Shown piece by piece: positions 33,958 through 42,189 of a stretch of 64,000 bases of DNA. The stretch's first letter is position 1. Every line of letters begins with the position of its first letter. The translations under genes and the position numbers were made by a program. This DNA comes from Flavobacterium frigidarium DSM 17623 (GTDB lineage: Bacteria; Bacteroidota; Bacteroidia; Flavobacteriales; Flavobacteriaceae), in NCBI RefSeq assembly GCF_000425505.1, contig NZ_AUDO01000020.1, forward strand, positions 1-64,000, given 5' to 3'. The notes below the pieces were generated by a model. That model was not told the origin of the DNA, did no database searches, and saw nothing but the letters and a program-made list of their open reading frames with translations.

Positions 33958-35235
33958 TTAAAATTCAAATTCGTCGTCCTCAGTTACAGCTTTAGGAGCT
34001 ACTTCTTTTTTAGGCGTCGCTGGAGCTACTTCTTTATCAATAACTTTTTTAGGTTTTTTAGGAACAACCTTTTTAGGAGTTACGGTATTTGGGTTTGTAG
34101 CAGTACCCACTGCCTGATTTGTATTTGCTGAGGTAGGAGCTGTTGTAGTTGTTGCAGGTTCCTGATATAATCCACCAGCGGCTGGAGAATTAATTGACTT
34201 AACTGTAGCTGGAACAATAGCTGCTGGCATAGGGATATAAACCTCTGTAACCCATTGAGAGGCATTTTTTACTTCGTTTTTATTTTTGGCATATACTTCG
34301 ATGTGTGAAATCGTAGGGTTATGTACAAAATTACTTTTAGTAAACAGTGCTAGTGCTTGGTCGTAGGCTTTTTTATTATGTGAATTATCTCCAGTTAAGG
34401 TCGCTTTGACTGCTCCATAAGCTTCTATTTTAGAAGATAGAATATCACTTCCCGCACTTAAAAATATCTCATGGTCGATAGGCATACAAATGGAGATTTT
34501 TGCTAGCTGTGTTTGCAAATCATACGTATGATAAATAATAAATGGTTTCCCCACGGTGTTCACGCCATTTTGCTCACAAAAAGTTTTTATCTTAGGGATA
34601 ACAATATTAAAATTCTTGTTGATTTTACTAAGTTCAGATGTAAATGTTTGACTCAAGTAATACATCATTGGTTTTTGGACCACACCATCAACTTTTACTT
34701 TAAACGTATTCACCTCATAATCTAAAGCTTTGTCTAAATTGCTCAAGCTTTTTTCATATAGACTACCTATCACTCTATTTACACCACCATTAAGCGCCGC
34801 ATAAATTTTCATGGTAAAGCTCATTTTACCTTCTGTGCTCCAAGTCACCTTTGTACCACCAATAGTATCTTTAAATTTCCATGCAACTTTAGAATCTGAT
34901 CCGTTAAAATTCATTTTTTGAGCGATACTGTCATTAGCTTTTACATATAATGTAGCTATTTTTCCATCACCATCTTTTGATTCCCATGAGTATGAACCAC
35001 CTCTTCCTACGGTATTTGCTGGATAAGTATATGAAGTTTCGGGATCAGATAATGTCCATGAACCAAAATCACTCCAATTTTTCAAATCATTTACATAGTT
35101 GAAAACTACCTCTTTAGGAGAATTAATCACTTTGCTTCTTTCAACTTTAAAATCGCCTTTTTGAGTGGCAATAAAAATAGACAGTGCTACAACACTAAGT
35201 AATAAAAGAAGAAAAATATATTTTAGAATTCTCAT
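33958..35235 (-). CDS. Membrane-anchored SRPBCC/GyrI-like protein with low-complexity tail
   Basis: 425 residues. An N-terminal helix (about 4-24) anchors it. Residues of about 30-170 look like an SRPBCC (polyketide-cyclase/START-like) fold (VERSKVINSPKEVVFNYVNDLKNWSDFGSW). A second part (about 200-345) resembles a GyrI-like small-molecule-binding fold. The last 80 residues are a Pro/Lys/Thr/Ala-rich, repetitive tail ending DDEFEF. The ligand is unknown. It precedes the ECF sigma gene on the same strand and might belong to the same stress module. Confidence 0.75.
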   Translation of the reverse strand: MRILKYIFLLLLLSVVALSIFIATQKGDFKVERSKVINSPKEVVFNYVNDLKNWSDFGSWTLSDPETSYTYPANTVGRGGSYSWESKDGDGKIATLYVKANDSIAQKMNFNGSDSKVAWKFKDTIGGTKVTWSTEGKMSFTMKIYAALNGGVNRVIGSLYEKSLSNLDKALDYEVNTFKVKVDGVVQKPMMYYLSQTFTSELSKINKNFNIVIPKIKTFCEQNGVNTVGKPFIIYHTYDLQTQLAKISICMPIDHEIFLSAGSDILSSKIEAYGAVKATLTGDNSHNKKAYDQALALFTKSNFVHNPTISHIEVYAKNKNEVKNASQWVTEVYIPMPAAIVPATVKSINSPAAGGLYQEPATTTTAPTSANTNQAVGTATNPNTVTPKKVVPKKPKKVIDKEVAPATPKKEVAPKAVTEDDEFEF

Positions 35236-35473
35236 AATTAAGGATTTGTTTTCAACGGTAAAGTTAGAAATTTAATTAATATGCTATACTAACCACTATA
35301 AAAATTATAAACAGGCGATTAAATCATAATTATTTGGTCCAAATGTTTGTTTTCGAATGGGTATTCGATCATAAATAAATTTTACCCAATCCTCTTTTCG
35401 AAAGAAGAATCGGCTAAAACATTCTAAAATTTAGAAATCTATAATTGCGATACTCAAAAACGGCGCTATTTTA

Positions 35474-35501
35474 TTGTTTATTTAAAGAAACCGTATATTT
35501 G
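35474..35501 (+). promoter_or_regulatory. Flavobacterial promoter for the DPP III gene
   Basis: TTG (35474-35476) and TATATTTG (35494-35501) are separated by 17 nt, a close match to TTG-N17-23-TAnnTTTG. The ATG at 35538 follows 37 nt after the -7 element. Confidence 0.75.
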
Positions 35502-35537
35502 TAATTAATAGTTTATTGAATCTTAAATACCATATAA

Positions 35538-37577
35538 ATGAAATTACAAAAAATAGCTGGGTTTATATTAACAGCTGGATTGGTAGCAGCGTGTAATACG
35601 CAAAAACCTGTCGCTGAAACTACCGCTAAAATGCAGGACGCCAAAGCCTTTGATTACGTTGTAGAGCAATTTGCAGATATTAAAGTTTTGCGCTACCAAA
35701 TCCCAGGTTGGGAAAACCTAAGTTTAAAGGAGCAAAAATTAGTTTACTATTTAACACAAGCAGGAACTTCAGGTCGTGACATTATGTGGGATCAAAACTA
35801 CCGCAACAACCTTAAAATTAGAAAAGCGCTTGAAAATATCTACCAAAATTATACAGGAGATAAAAAAAGTAATGATTGGACAAATTTTGAAATCTATCTA
35901 AAAAGAGTATGGTTTTCTAACGGAATTCACCACCATTACTCTAATGATAAAATCAAACCTGAGTTCAGTCCTGCTTACTTATCTGGTTTGATGAAGGCGA
36001 CAAATACAGTATTAGAAGCTGACGTTGTCGACATTTTATTTAATGACATAGATGATAAAAAGGTAAATCTTGATGAGTCAAAAGGATTGTTAGCAGGGTC
36101 TGCTATCAACTTTTATGACAAAGGAATTACTCTTAAAGAAGCAGAAGATTTTTATGCTAATAAAACAAACACAGATCCTAAAAAACCACTTTCATATGGT
36201 TTGAATTCTAAATTAGTTCGTAATGCTAATGGTACACTAGAAGAAAAAGTATGGAAAAGTAATGGTATGTACGGTGCTGCCATTGATAAAATTATTTACT
36301 GGTTAGAGAAAGCTAAATCAGTTGCTGAAAATCAAAAGCAAGCAGATGCTTTAGGATTACTTATTAAGTATTATCAAAAAGGTGACTTGAGTACGTGGGA
36401 TGCCTACAACATCGCTTGGCTAGATGCTACAGAAGGAAATATTGATTATATCAACAGCTTTATCGAAGTTTATAATGATCCATTAGGGTATAGAGGTTCT
36501 TACGAAGGTGTGGTTCAAATCAAAGATTTTGACATGTCTAAGAAAATGGAAGTTGTTTCTCAAAGCGCACAATGGTTTGAAGATAATTCTCCTTTAATGC
36601 CAGAACATAAAAAGAAAAATGTTGTAGGTGTTTCTTATAAAACGGTTATCGTAGCAGGGGAATCTGGAGATGCGTCTCCTAGTACGCCAATTGGTGTGAA
36701 TTTACCAAACGCTGACTGGATACGTGCAGAACATGGTTCGAAGTCAGTTTCGTTAGGAAATATTATAGACGCCTATTCAAATGCTGGTGGCAAAGGGAAG
36801 TTGCAAGAATTTGCTAATGATCCTGAAGAAATCGCATTGGCTGAAAAGTATGCTGAAATTGGGGATAAGTTACACACTGCTTTGCATGAAGTAGTAGGGC
36901 ACGCATCGGGTCAAATTAATGAAGGAGTGGGTACGCCTAAGGAAACTTTAAAAAGCTACGCATCCACATTAGAAGAAGGAAGGGCTGATCTAGTAGGTTT
37001 GTACTATTTGTATAACCCAAAAATTCAAGAATTAGGATTAGTTGATGACTGGAAAAAAACAGGAATGGAATCTTATGATAGTTACATTCGTAATGGATTG
37101 ATGACACAATTAGTGCGCTTAGATCTAGGTGCAAATATTGAAGAAGCGCACATGAGAAACCGTCAATGGGTTAGTTCTTGGGCTTTCGAAAAAGGTAAAA
37201 ACGACAACGTTATCGAAAAATTAACACGCAACGGAAAAACCTATTTTAACATTACTGATTACGAAAAACTACATGCCATCTTTGGTGAATTATTGCGTGA
37301 AGTACAACGCATTAAATCTGAAGGAGATTACGAGGCTGGAAAAGCTTTGGTTGAAAATTACGGTGTAAAAGTAGATCAAAAATTACATGCTGAGGTATTA
37401 GAGCGTAACAAGCAGTTTGCTGCAGCGCCCTACAGCGGATTTGTAAATCCAGTATTGGTTCCGAAAATGGATGCGAAAGGAAATATTATTGCGATATCGG
37501 TAGAGCAACCAAAATCTTTTGAAGAGCAAATGCTTAATTATTCTAAAGATTTTAGCTTTTTGCCATTAGAAAACTAG
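35538..37577 (+). CDS. Dipeptidyl-peptidase III-like metallopeptidase (family M49), lipoprotein form
   Basis: 679 residues. The zinc motif HEVVGH (H450, E451, H455) is the HExxxH-type signature of family M49, with the second motif EEGRAD (479-484) supplying the third ligand. It removes dipeptides from the N-terminus of peptides. The N-terminus is a lipoprotein signal with lipobox LVAAC, so it should be membrane-anchored, whereas eukaryotic DPP III is cytosolic. Flavobacterial copies are sometimes misannotated as dihydrofolate reductase. It has its own promoter and terminator. Confidence 0.9.
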   Translation: MKLQKIAGFILTAGLVAACNTQKPVAETTAKMQDAKAFDYVVEQFADIKVLRYQIPGWENLSLKEQKLVYYLTQAGTSGRDIMWDQNYRNNLKIRKALENIYQNYTGDKKSNDWTNFEIYLKRVWFSNGIHHHYSNDKIKPEFSPAYLSGLMKATNTVLEADVVDILFNDIDDKKVNLDESKGLLAGSAINFYDKGITLKEAEDFYANKTNTDPKKPLSYGLNSKLVRNANGTLEEKVWKSNGMYGAAIDKIIYWLEKAKSVAENQKQADALGLLIKYYQKGDLSTWDAYNIAWLDATEGNIDYINSFIEVYNDPLGYRGSYEGVVQIKDFDMSKKMEVVSQSAQWFEDNSPLMPEHKKKNVVGVSYKTVIVAGESGDASPSTPIGVNLPNADWIRAEHGSKSVSLGNIIDAYSNAGGKGKLQEFANDPEEIALAEKYAEIGDKLHTALHEVVGHASGQINEGVGTPKETLKSYASTLEEGRADLVGLYYLYNPKIQELGLVDDWKKTGMESYDSYIRNGLMTQLVRLDLGANIEEAHMRNRQWVSSWAFEKGKNDNVIEKLTRNGKTYFNITDYEKLHAIFGELLREVQRIKSEGDYEAGKALVENYGVKVDQKLHAEVLERNKQFAAAPYSGFVNPVLVPKMDAKGNIIAISVEQPKSFEEQMLNYSKDFSFLPLEN

Positions 37578-37599
37578 AAATCGTTAAATTATAGAACGT

Positions 37600-37628
37600 A
37601 AAAAAGTCCGCTGTAAGCGGACTTTTTT
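37600..37628. terminator. Bidirectional terminator
   Basis: A 13-bp stem (37600-37612 with 37616-37628) carries AGTCCGCT and its complement, with A and T runs on both sides. Confidence 0.9.
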
Positions 37629-37647
37629 TATGATGTAATATGATATT

Positions 37648-37836
37648 CTAACGTTTAAAGAATATCTTGATGATAAATAAAAGACCAATAAACCCTAGAA
37701 AGGCTAGAAGTACTTTGTAATTACCTTTGTAAAAAGATTTATGAATATTAATGTCTTTTCTATAAGCTATTGTAATTGCGATCACAAAAGCAATAAAAAA
37801 ACAAGCTGCAAAAATTATTTGTCCTTGACTAAACAT
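37648..37836 (-). CDS. Small two-helix membrane protein
   Basis: 62 residues from the ATG at 37836 (MFSQGQIIFAACFFIAFVIA), with helices at about 6-24 and 41-58. The open frame continues to 37953 but would then overlap the divergent MazG-like gene and lose the typical start, so the short form is preferred. A TAAATTTG box on the minus strand upstream of the ATG (about 37854-37861) may be the -7 element. Function unknown. Confidence 0.65.
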   Translation of the reverse strand: MFSQGQIIFAACFFIAFVIAITIAYRKDINIHKSFYKGNYKVLLAFLGFIGLLFIIKIFFKR

Positions 37837-37917
37837 AATGTAATTATTTTTTGCAAATTTAAGTAATTGTTTCTCAATAGTTGCTAATTTGCAGTTCCAT
37901 TTATTAAAATAAAAACA

Positions 37918-38301
37918 ATGCAGAAACAAATCAAAGCTGTTCAAGAATTTCATACCGCATATAAGTTGGGCTATAGCGAAAATCCCACTGCAAAATTGAG
38001 TGAAGCAAAAACCAACTTGCGTTATGAATTAATGAAAGAGGAAAATGAGGAGTATCTTGAAGCTGTAAAAAATAACGATTTAATAGAAATTGCCGATGCA
38101 CTTGGAGATATGATGTATATTTTATGTGGTACAATAATCGAGCACGGATTGCAAGGTAAAATTGAAGCAGTCTTTGACGAAATCCAACGCAGTAACATGA
38201 GTAAATTAGGTGAAGATGGCGAACCAATTTATAGAGAAGATGGAAAAGTTTTAAAAGGACCAAATTATTCTAAACCCGATTTCTCAAAGATTCTTAAATA
38301 A
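37918..38301 (+). CDS. MazG-like all-alpha nucleotide pyrophosphohydrolase
   Basis: 127 residues. The all-alpha NTP-pyrophosphatase signature ExxE(12-28)ExxD is present as EENEEYLEAV followed by EIADALGDMMYI, which coordinate Mg(2+). It hydrolyses a nucleoside triphosphate to its monophosphate and pyrophosphate, typically for house-cleaning. The C-terminal YREDGKVLKGPNYSKPDF is characteristic of a phage and bacterial branch. It is divergent from the small membrane protein and ends at a terminator (38315-38352). Confidence 0.85.
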   Translation: MQKQIKAVQEFHTAYKLGYSENPTAKLSEAKTNLRYELMKEENEEYLEAVKNNDLIEIADALGDMMYILCGTIIEHGLQGKIEAVFDEIQRSNMSKLGEDGEPIYREDGKVLKGPNYSKPDFSKILK

Positions 38302-38314
38302 TTTACTAAAAATA

Positions 38315-38352
38315 AAAAAGCGGACTTGTACATTTGTAGAAGCCCGCTTTTT
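38315..38352. terminator. Bidirectional terminator
   Basis: AAAAAGCGG (38315-38323) pairs with CCGCTTTTT (38344-38352), with a 20-nt loop. It lies between convergent genes. Confidence 0.7.
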
Positions 38353-38369
38353 AATATAAAATAATCTAA

Positions 38370-39437
38370 CTATACTTTTACAGTCCAACCAAAAGTGTCT
38401 TCGGTAAGTTTGTTTTGTATGTTCGTTAATTTTTCTTTTAAATGCGATGCATAGGTATCCTCTGATTTAGGCAATTCATAATATACGTCCTGGTATGAGA
38501 ATCCTGAAATAGGACTTATAACTGCAGCTGTTCCTGCACCAAAAATCTCTTTTAATGTTCCTTCTTTTGCAGCAGCAACAAGTTCAGCAACTAATATTGG
38601 TCTAACTTCTACGTTGATTCCTTCGCTAGCAGCTAATTCAATCAAACTTTTTCTAGTGATTCCGTCTAATATTCTTTCGCTTGTAGGAGCTGTAAACAAA
38701 GTGTCTTTAATTCTAAAGAAAACATTCATTGTTCCTGCCTCTTCAAGCTTAGTGTGAGTTGTATCATCTGTCCAGATCACTTGTTGAAACCCTTCTTTGT
38801 TAGCTAAATTTGTAGGGTAAAATTGTGCAGCGTAGTTTCCCGCAGCTTTAGCTGCTCCAATTCCACCATTTGCAGCTCTAGAGAAGTGCTCAGCAATTAA
38901 CACTTTTACTTCTCCAGCATAATATGCTTTTGCAGGAGATAATAAAATCATGAATTTATAATTGTCAGATGGGTTTGCCATTACACCTGTTCCTGTGGCA
39001 ATCATGAAAGGTCTAATATATAACGAACTTCCGTTCCCCTTTTTTACCCAAGCTTCTTCTAATTTAAGTAACTCGTTCAAACCATTCATAAATACATTTT
39101 CAGGTACTGAAGGCATCGCCATACGAGTAGCAGAATTATTGAAACGTTTGAAGTTTTCGTCAGGTCTAAACAACCATACCGCATTTGCATCGTCCTTATA
39201 CGCTTTCATACCTTCAAAAATAGCTTGACCATAATGAAAAACACGAGCAGATGGATCTAATAAAAACGGTGCGTAAGGCTTGATAACCGGAGTTTGCCAC
39301 TCTCCATTAATATAGTCGCATTCGAATAAATGATCTGTAAACACAGAACCGAAAGTTAAATTATCAAAATCTACATCATTTATCTTAGTAGTCGCTGCTT
39401 TTGTAATTTGGATTTGCTGATTTTGAGAGGTACTCAT
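38370..39437 (-). CDS. ilvE: Branched-chain amino acid aminotransferase
   Basis: 355 residues, fold-type IV PLP enzyme of the longer (eukaryotic-like, group II) BCAT form. The substrate-binding HYGQAIFEGMKAYKDD, the PLP lysine in GAAKAAGNYAAQ, the EAGTMNVFF segment and the GTAAVISP tail are clear. It makes and degrades leucine, isoleucine and valine with 2-oxoglutarate. Monocistronic on the minus strand, with a TAATTTTG -7-like box at 39524-39531 about 87 nt upstream. Confidence 0.94.
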   Translation of the reverse strand: MSTSQNQQIQITKAATTKINDVDFDNLTFGSVFTDHLFECDYINGEWQTPVIKPYAPFLLDPSARVFHYGQAIFEGMKAYKDDANAVWLFRPDENFKRFNNSATRMAMPSVPENVFMNGLNELLKLEEAWVKKGNGSSLYIRPFMIATGTGVMANPSDNYKFMILLSPAKAYYAGEVKVLIAEHFSRAANGGIGAAKAAGNYAAQFYPTNLANKEGFQQVIWTDDTTHTKLEEAGTMNVFFRIKDTLFTAPTSERILDGITRKSLIELAASEGINVEVRPILVAELVAAAKEGTLKEIFGAGTAAVISPISGFSYQDVYYELPKSEDTYASHLKEKLTNIQNKLTEDTFGWTVKV

Positions 39438-39523
39438 AATAATATTTATTTGTTTAGTTCGTAGTTTGAGTTATAGTAGGTAACTGCAGTTTATAACGCG
39501 TAAAGACTGCTTTTGTCTAAATG

Positions 39524-39531
39524 CAAAATTA
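39524..39531 (-). promoter_or_regulatory. Candidate -7 element for ilvE
   Basis: TAATTTTG on the minus strand fits TAnnTTTG. A TTG lies 24 nt upstream, one base outside the usual spacing. The rest of the 306-nt spacer 39438-39743 holds no gene, but TATTTTTG at 39688-39695 could be the -7 element for mnmD. Confidence 0.4.
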
Positions 39532-39743
39532 AGTAAAAATCAGTAAAATCCTTGCCAAAACAACATTAAAAAGTGGCTTTATTTGTGTTTTGTTCATATT
39601 ATAATAAACTAATATAAATTACTACGTTTTATGTTAATTATACAATATTATCAGGATTATTTTAAAGTAACTGTGGCTGTTTTTACTTATTTTTGAAGGC
39701 GTGTAATCATTATGTCATGTTTTGCATATTTTAAATTATTATT

Positions 39744-40409
39744 TTGAAAAGAGAAATTATACAAACATCAGATGGTTCAACGACCATTCACATACCAGAA
39801 TGGAAAGAATCATACCATTCTAAACACGGTGCAATTCAAGAAGCAAATCATGTCTTTATAAAAAACGGTCTTTCTTTATTCGAAGGAAAAGATATCGCCA
39901 TTATGGAAATTGGTTTTGGAACTGGACTAAATGCCTTTATTACTTTTCTAGAATCCAGCAAATTAAAGCAAAATATCGATTATGTTGGAGTAGAGGCGTA
40001 TCCTGTGTCGAATGAAGAACTCGCGGCTATGAATTACGTAGCCGAGTTAGGAGTTACTAGCCAACAATCCATATTTAATTTAATGCATCAGTCAAATTGG
40101 GAGGAAAAATGTATTATTGATGGTCATTTTGATTTAACAAAAAGGAAGCAGTTTTTTGACGATATTGTTGATGAAAACTACTTTGATTTAATTTATTTTG
40201 ATGCTTTTGGTTATCATGTTCAACCTGATTTATGGAGTACTGAAATTTTTAGAAAAATGTACAGTGCTCTTAAGGATAATGGAGTGTTAGTTACTTATGC
40301 AGCACGCGGTGTAGTAAAAAGAAGCATGATAGAAGTGGGCTTTACAGTCGAAAAATTAGCAGGTCCTCCAGGAAAAAGAGAGATGTTTAGAGCGACAAAG
40401 AAAATTTAG
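39744..40409 (+). CDS. mnmD: tRNA mnm5s2U34 biosynthesis methyltransferase MnmD
   Basis: 221 residues. SAM-binding IMEIGFGTGLNAFITFLES and the FDLIYFDAFGYHVQPDLWS motif are the MnmD (MnmC N-half) signatures; no FAD-dependent MnmC2 domain is fused. It adds the last methyl group of mnm5s2U at the tRNA wobble position. The start codon is TTG: the conserved N-terminus MKREII begins there, an in-frame TAA lies 12 nt upstream and the next ATG is at residue 59. Confidence 0.92.
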   Translation: MKREIIQTSDGSTTIHIPEWKESYHSKHGAIQEANHVFIKNGLSLFEGKDIAIMEIGFGTGLNAFITFLESSKLKQNIDYVGVEAYPVSNEELAAMNYVAELGVTSQQSIFNLMHQSNWEEKCIIDGHFDLTKRKQFFDDIVDENYFDLIYFDAFGYHVQPDLWSTEIFRKMYSALKDNGVLVTYAARGVVKRSMIEVGFTVEKLAGPPGKREMFRATKKI

Positions 40410-40562
40410 GAATTCTTCACAATTATTTAGCTTTTAAGGGTTTAATTTATCACAATGTAATATTTATCAAAAAATAACGTTAAATTCGTACCATACATTT
40501 TGTAAATGGCCTATTTTTACGTCATACAAAATCAAATAAATAACCTAAAATTCTTTTTTATT

Positions 40563-40760
40563 ATGTCTAAAATAATGTTTGATTACACGAAATCTATATT
40601 AGAAAGAGTTAGTTTTGATCCTATTCTTTTTTGCAAAGAATTAGAAAAGGCTATTAAAACGCTATTGCCATATGAAATCGAACAATTAAGAGAATGGTTA
40701 TTCGACTTCACTGTAGAAAAACCAGAACTAAAACAATGTCTACTTATCGTTAATTCATAA
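40563..40760 (+). CDS. Small conserved protein, paralogue 1
   Basis: 65 residues from the ATG at 40563. Sequence pattern: a TKSILERVSFDP opening, then KELEKAIKTLLPYEIEQLREWLFDF and EKPELKQCL. It looks like a soluble helical protein. It is about half identical to the gene 188 nt downstream, so the two are tandem duplicates. The longer frame from 40506 adds a hydrophobic N-terminus that the paralogue lacks. It ends at its own terminator. Function unknown; it seems restricted to flavobacteria. Confidence 0.75.
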   Translation: MSKIMFDYTKSILERVSFDPILFCKELEKAIKTLLPYEIEQLREWLFDFTVEKPELKQCLLIVNS

Positions 40761-40792
40761 AAAAAAGGGAGCTCATTTGAGTTCCCTTTTTT
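40761..40792 (+). terminator. Terminator after paralogue 1
   Basis: A 14-bp stem (40761-40774 with 40779-40792, one G-T pair) around GGGA and CTC with a 4-nt loop ends in a T run, immediately after the stop codon at 40760. Confidence 0.85.
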
Positions 40793-40948
40793 ATTGTTTT
40801 TATAATATTAATAATTACTTGTCAACTTTTAATAATGGCAATCTGTCGTTACTTAACAGTATTTTGGCTTATTCTTTAGAGAATATAAGTGAGATATCCT
40901 TAAATTTAGCAAGTAGAATTTAATAACAACCTTTTCAAACAAAGTAAC

Positions 40949-41146
40949 ATGTCTAGATTAATTTATTTTTATACTAAAGAGTCACTTGAAAAAGTAAGCG
41001 TAAATCCTGAGAAATTTTCCAAAGTATTAAAAAAAGCAGTAAAAAATTTACTGCCTTACGAAATGGAACATCTTGAAAATTGGTTAAATTTTTACACTAA
41101 GAAGAAACCAGAATTAAAACCATGTTTAATTCATATTAAAAAGTAA
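40949..41146 (+). CDS. Small conserved protein, paralogue 2
   Basis: 65 residues. It aligns without gaps to the protein at 40563: TKESLEKVSVNP against TKSILERVSFDP, LLPYEMEHLENWL against LLPYEIEQLREWL, and KKPELKPCL against EKPELKQCL. It is more basic than paralogue 1. It ends 4 nt before the convergent oxyR stop codon. Its own transcript start lies after the paralogue 1 terminator, so it must be expressed separately. Function unknown. Confidence 0.75.
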   Translation: MSRLIYFYTKESLEKVSVNPEKFSKVLKKAVKNLLPYEMEHLENWLNFYTKKKPELKPCLIHIKK

Positions 41147-41152
41147 TTTGAA

Positions 41153-42094
41153 TTATTTTTTAGGTAAAGGACTAATCACCTCTATATTTTGAAAGACAAT
41201 GGCTCCTTTTATCACTCCTGCGATGGTGCTTCTCAATGCATCGATTATCTGAATTTTCAATTCGCTCTTAGGGTAAATTAAACTAACTTCTCTAGCTGGT
41301 TTGGGTTCTTTAAAGTGTCTAAGTTTTAATTTATCAGACTCTTTTAAGTCTAAAGTATGTAGGAATGGCAACAGGGTGGTTCCTAATCCTTCATCGGCTA
41401 ATTTCACGAGTGTTTCAAAGCTACCACTTTCAATCTGGAAATGAGTAAATTCATTTTTAGGATCGTTTTTACAAAGATTTAAAATTCCGTCTCTAAAACA
41501 ATGTCCATCTTGTAGAAGCAGTATCTCATCTGGATTTAAATCTGAAACTTCTAACTCCTTCTTATCAAAATGTTCATGACCATTAGGGATGTAAGCCATA
41601 AATGGTTCAAAATAGAGCACAATTTCCTTGATTTTATCCTCTAATAATGGTGTTGCAGCAATTGCGGCATCAAGATGACCATTGTTCAATTTTATAATAA
41701 TTTCTTCAGTGTTTAACTCTTCGATAATTAATTTAACCTTAGGATACTTTTTTATAAAATTGTTTAAAAACATTGGAAGTAGCGTAGGCATAATCGTTGG
41801 GATAATTCCTAATCTAAATTCGCCTCCTATGAAACCTTTTTGTTGTTCCACAATATCTTGAATACGATCTGCTTCATTAACAATATTCTTGGCTTGGTTT
41901 ACAATCTTTTGTCCAATGTCTGTAAGCTGGACTGGTTTTTTCGTTCGATCAAAAATTAAGATACTTAGCTCGTCTTCAATTTTCTGAATTTGCATACTTA
42001 ACGTTGGCTGTGTAACAAAACACTTTTCTGCCGCCAAAGTAAAGTTTTTATGTTCAGCTACTGCGAGAACATATTTAAGTTGTGTTATTGTCAT
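41153..42094 (-). CDS. oxyR: Peroxide-sensing LysR-type regulator OxyR
   Basis: 313 residues from the ATG at 42094. An N-terminal LysR winged helix-turn-helix (QLKYVLAVAEHKNFTLAAEKCFVTQPTLSMQIQKIE) is followed by the effector domain. The redox pair C199 and C208 in GHCFRDGILNLC has the C-x8-C spacing and even the numbering of E. coli OxyR, so peroxide sensing by disulphide formation is expected. It is divergent from dps, and the shared spacer carries an inverted repeat at 42137-42160. An upstream extension to 42127 would lie inside the promoter region and is unlikely. Confidence 0.93.
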   Translation of the reverse strand: MTITQLKYVLAVAEHKNFTLAAEKCFVTQPTLSMQIQKIEDELSILIFDRTKKPVQLTDIGQKIVNQAKNIVNEADRIQDIVEQQKGFIGGEFRLGIIPTIMPTLLPMFLNNFIKKYPKVKLIIEELNTEEIIIKLNNGHLDAAIAATPLLEDKIKEIVLYFEPFMAYIPNGHEHFDKKELEVSDLNPDEILLLQDGHCFRDGILNLCKNDPKNEFTHFQIESGSFETLVKLADEGLGTTLLPFLHTLDLKESDKLKLRHFKEPKPAREVSLIYPKSELKIQIIDALRSTIAGVIKGAIVFQNIEVISPLPKK

Positions 42095-42112
42095 GTATAG
42101 TATTTTTTGATA

Positions 42113-42120
42113 CAAATATA
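42113..42120 (-). promoter_or_regulatory. -7 element for oxyR
   Basis: TATATTTG on the minus strand fits TAnnTTTG, 18 nt before the oxyR ATG. No TTG is present at -33. The inverted repeat at 42137-42160 covers that region. Confidence 0.5.
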
Positions 42121-42136
42121 AAAACAATCAATTTAG

Positions 42137-42160
42137 TTTATAGTATACCAACACTATAAA
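42137..42160. promoter_or_regulatory. Inverted repeat, probable OxyR binding site
   Basis: TTTATAGT (42137-42144) and ACTATAAA (42153-42160) form a perfect 8-bp inverted repeat with an 8-nt spacer, in the 95-nt spacer between oxyR and dps. It contains the ATAG/CTAT halves of E. coli OxyR sites, though with different spacing. It lies just upstream of the dps -7 element (TAAATTTG, 42166-42173), where the -33 would be, as expected for an activator that replaces a weak -33. Confidence 0.6.
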
Positions 42161-42189
42161 TTCAGTAAATTTGTATAAAAATTAGCGAT

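Noticed and set aside
42127..42127. Longer start for oxyR
   Set aside because: The extra residues would come from the promoter region; the ATG at 42094 matches the LysR N-terminus.
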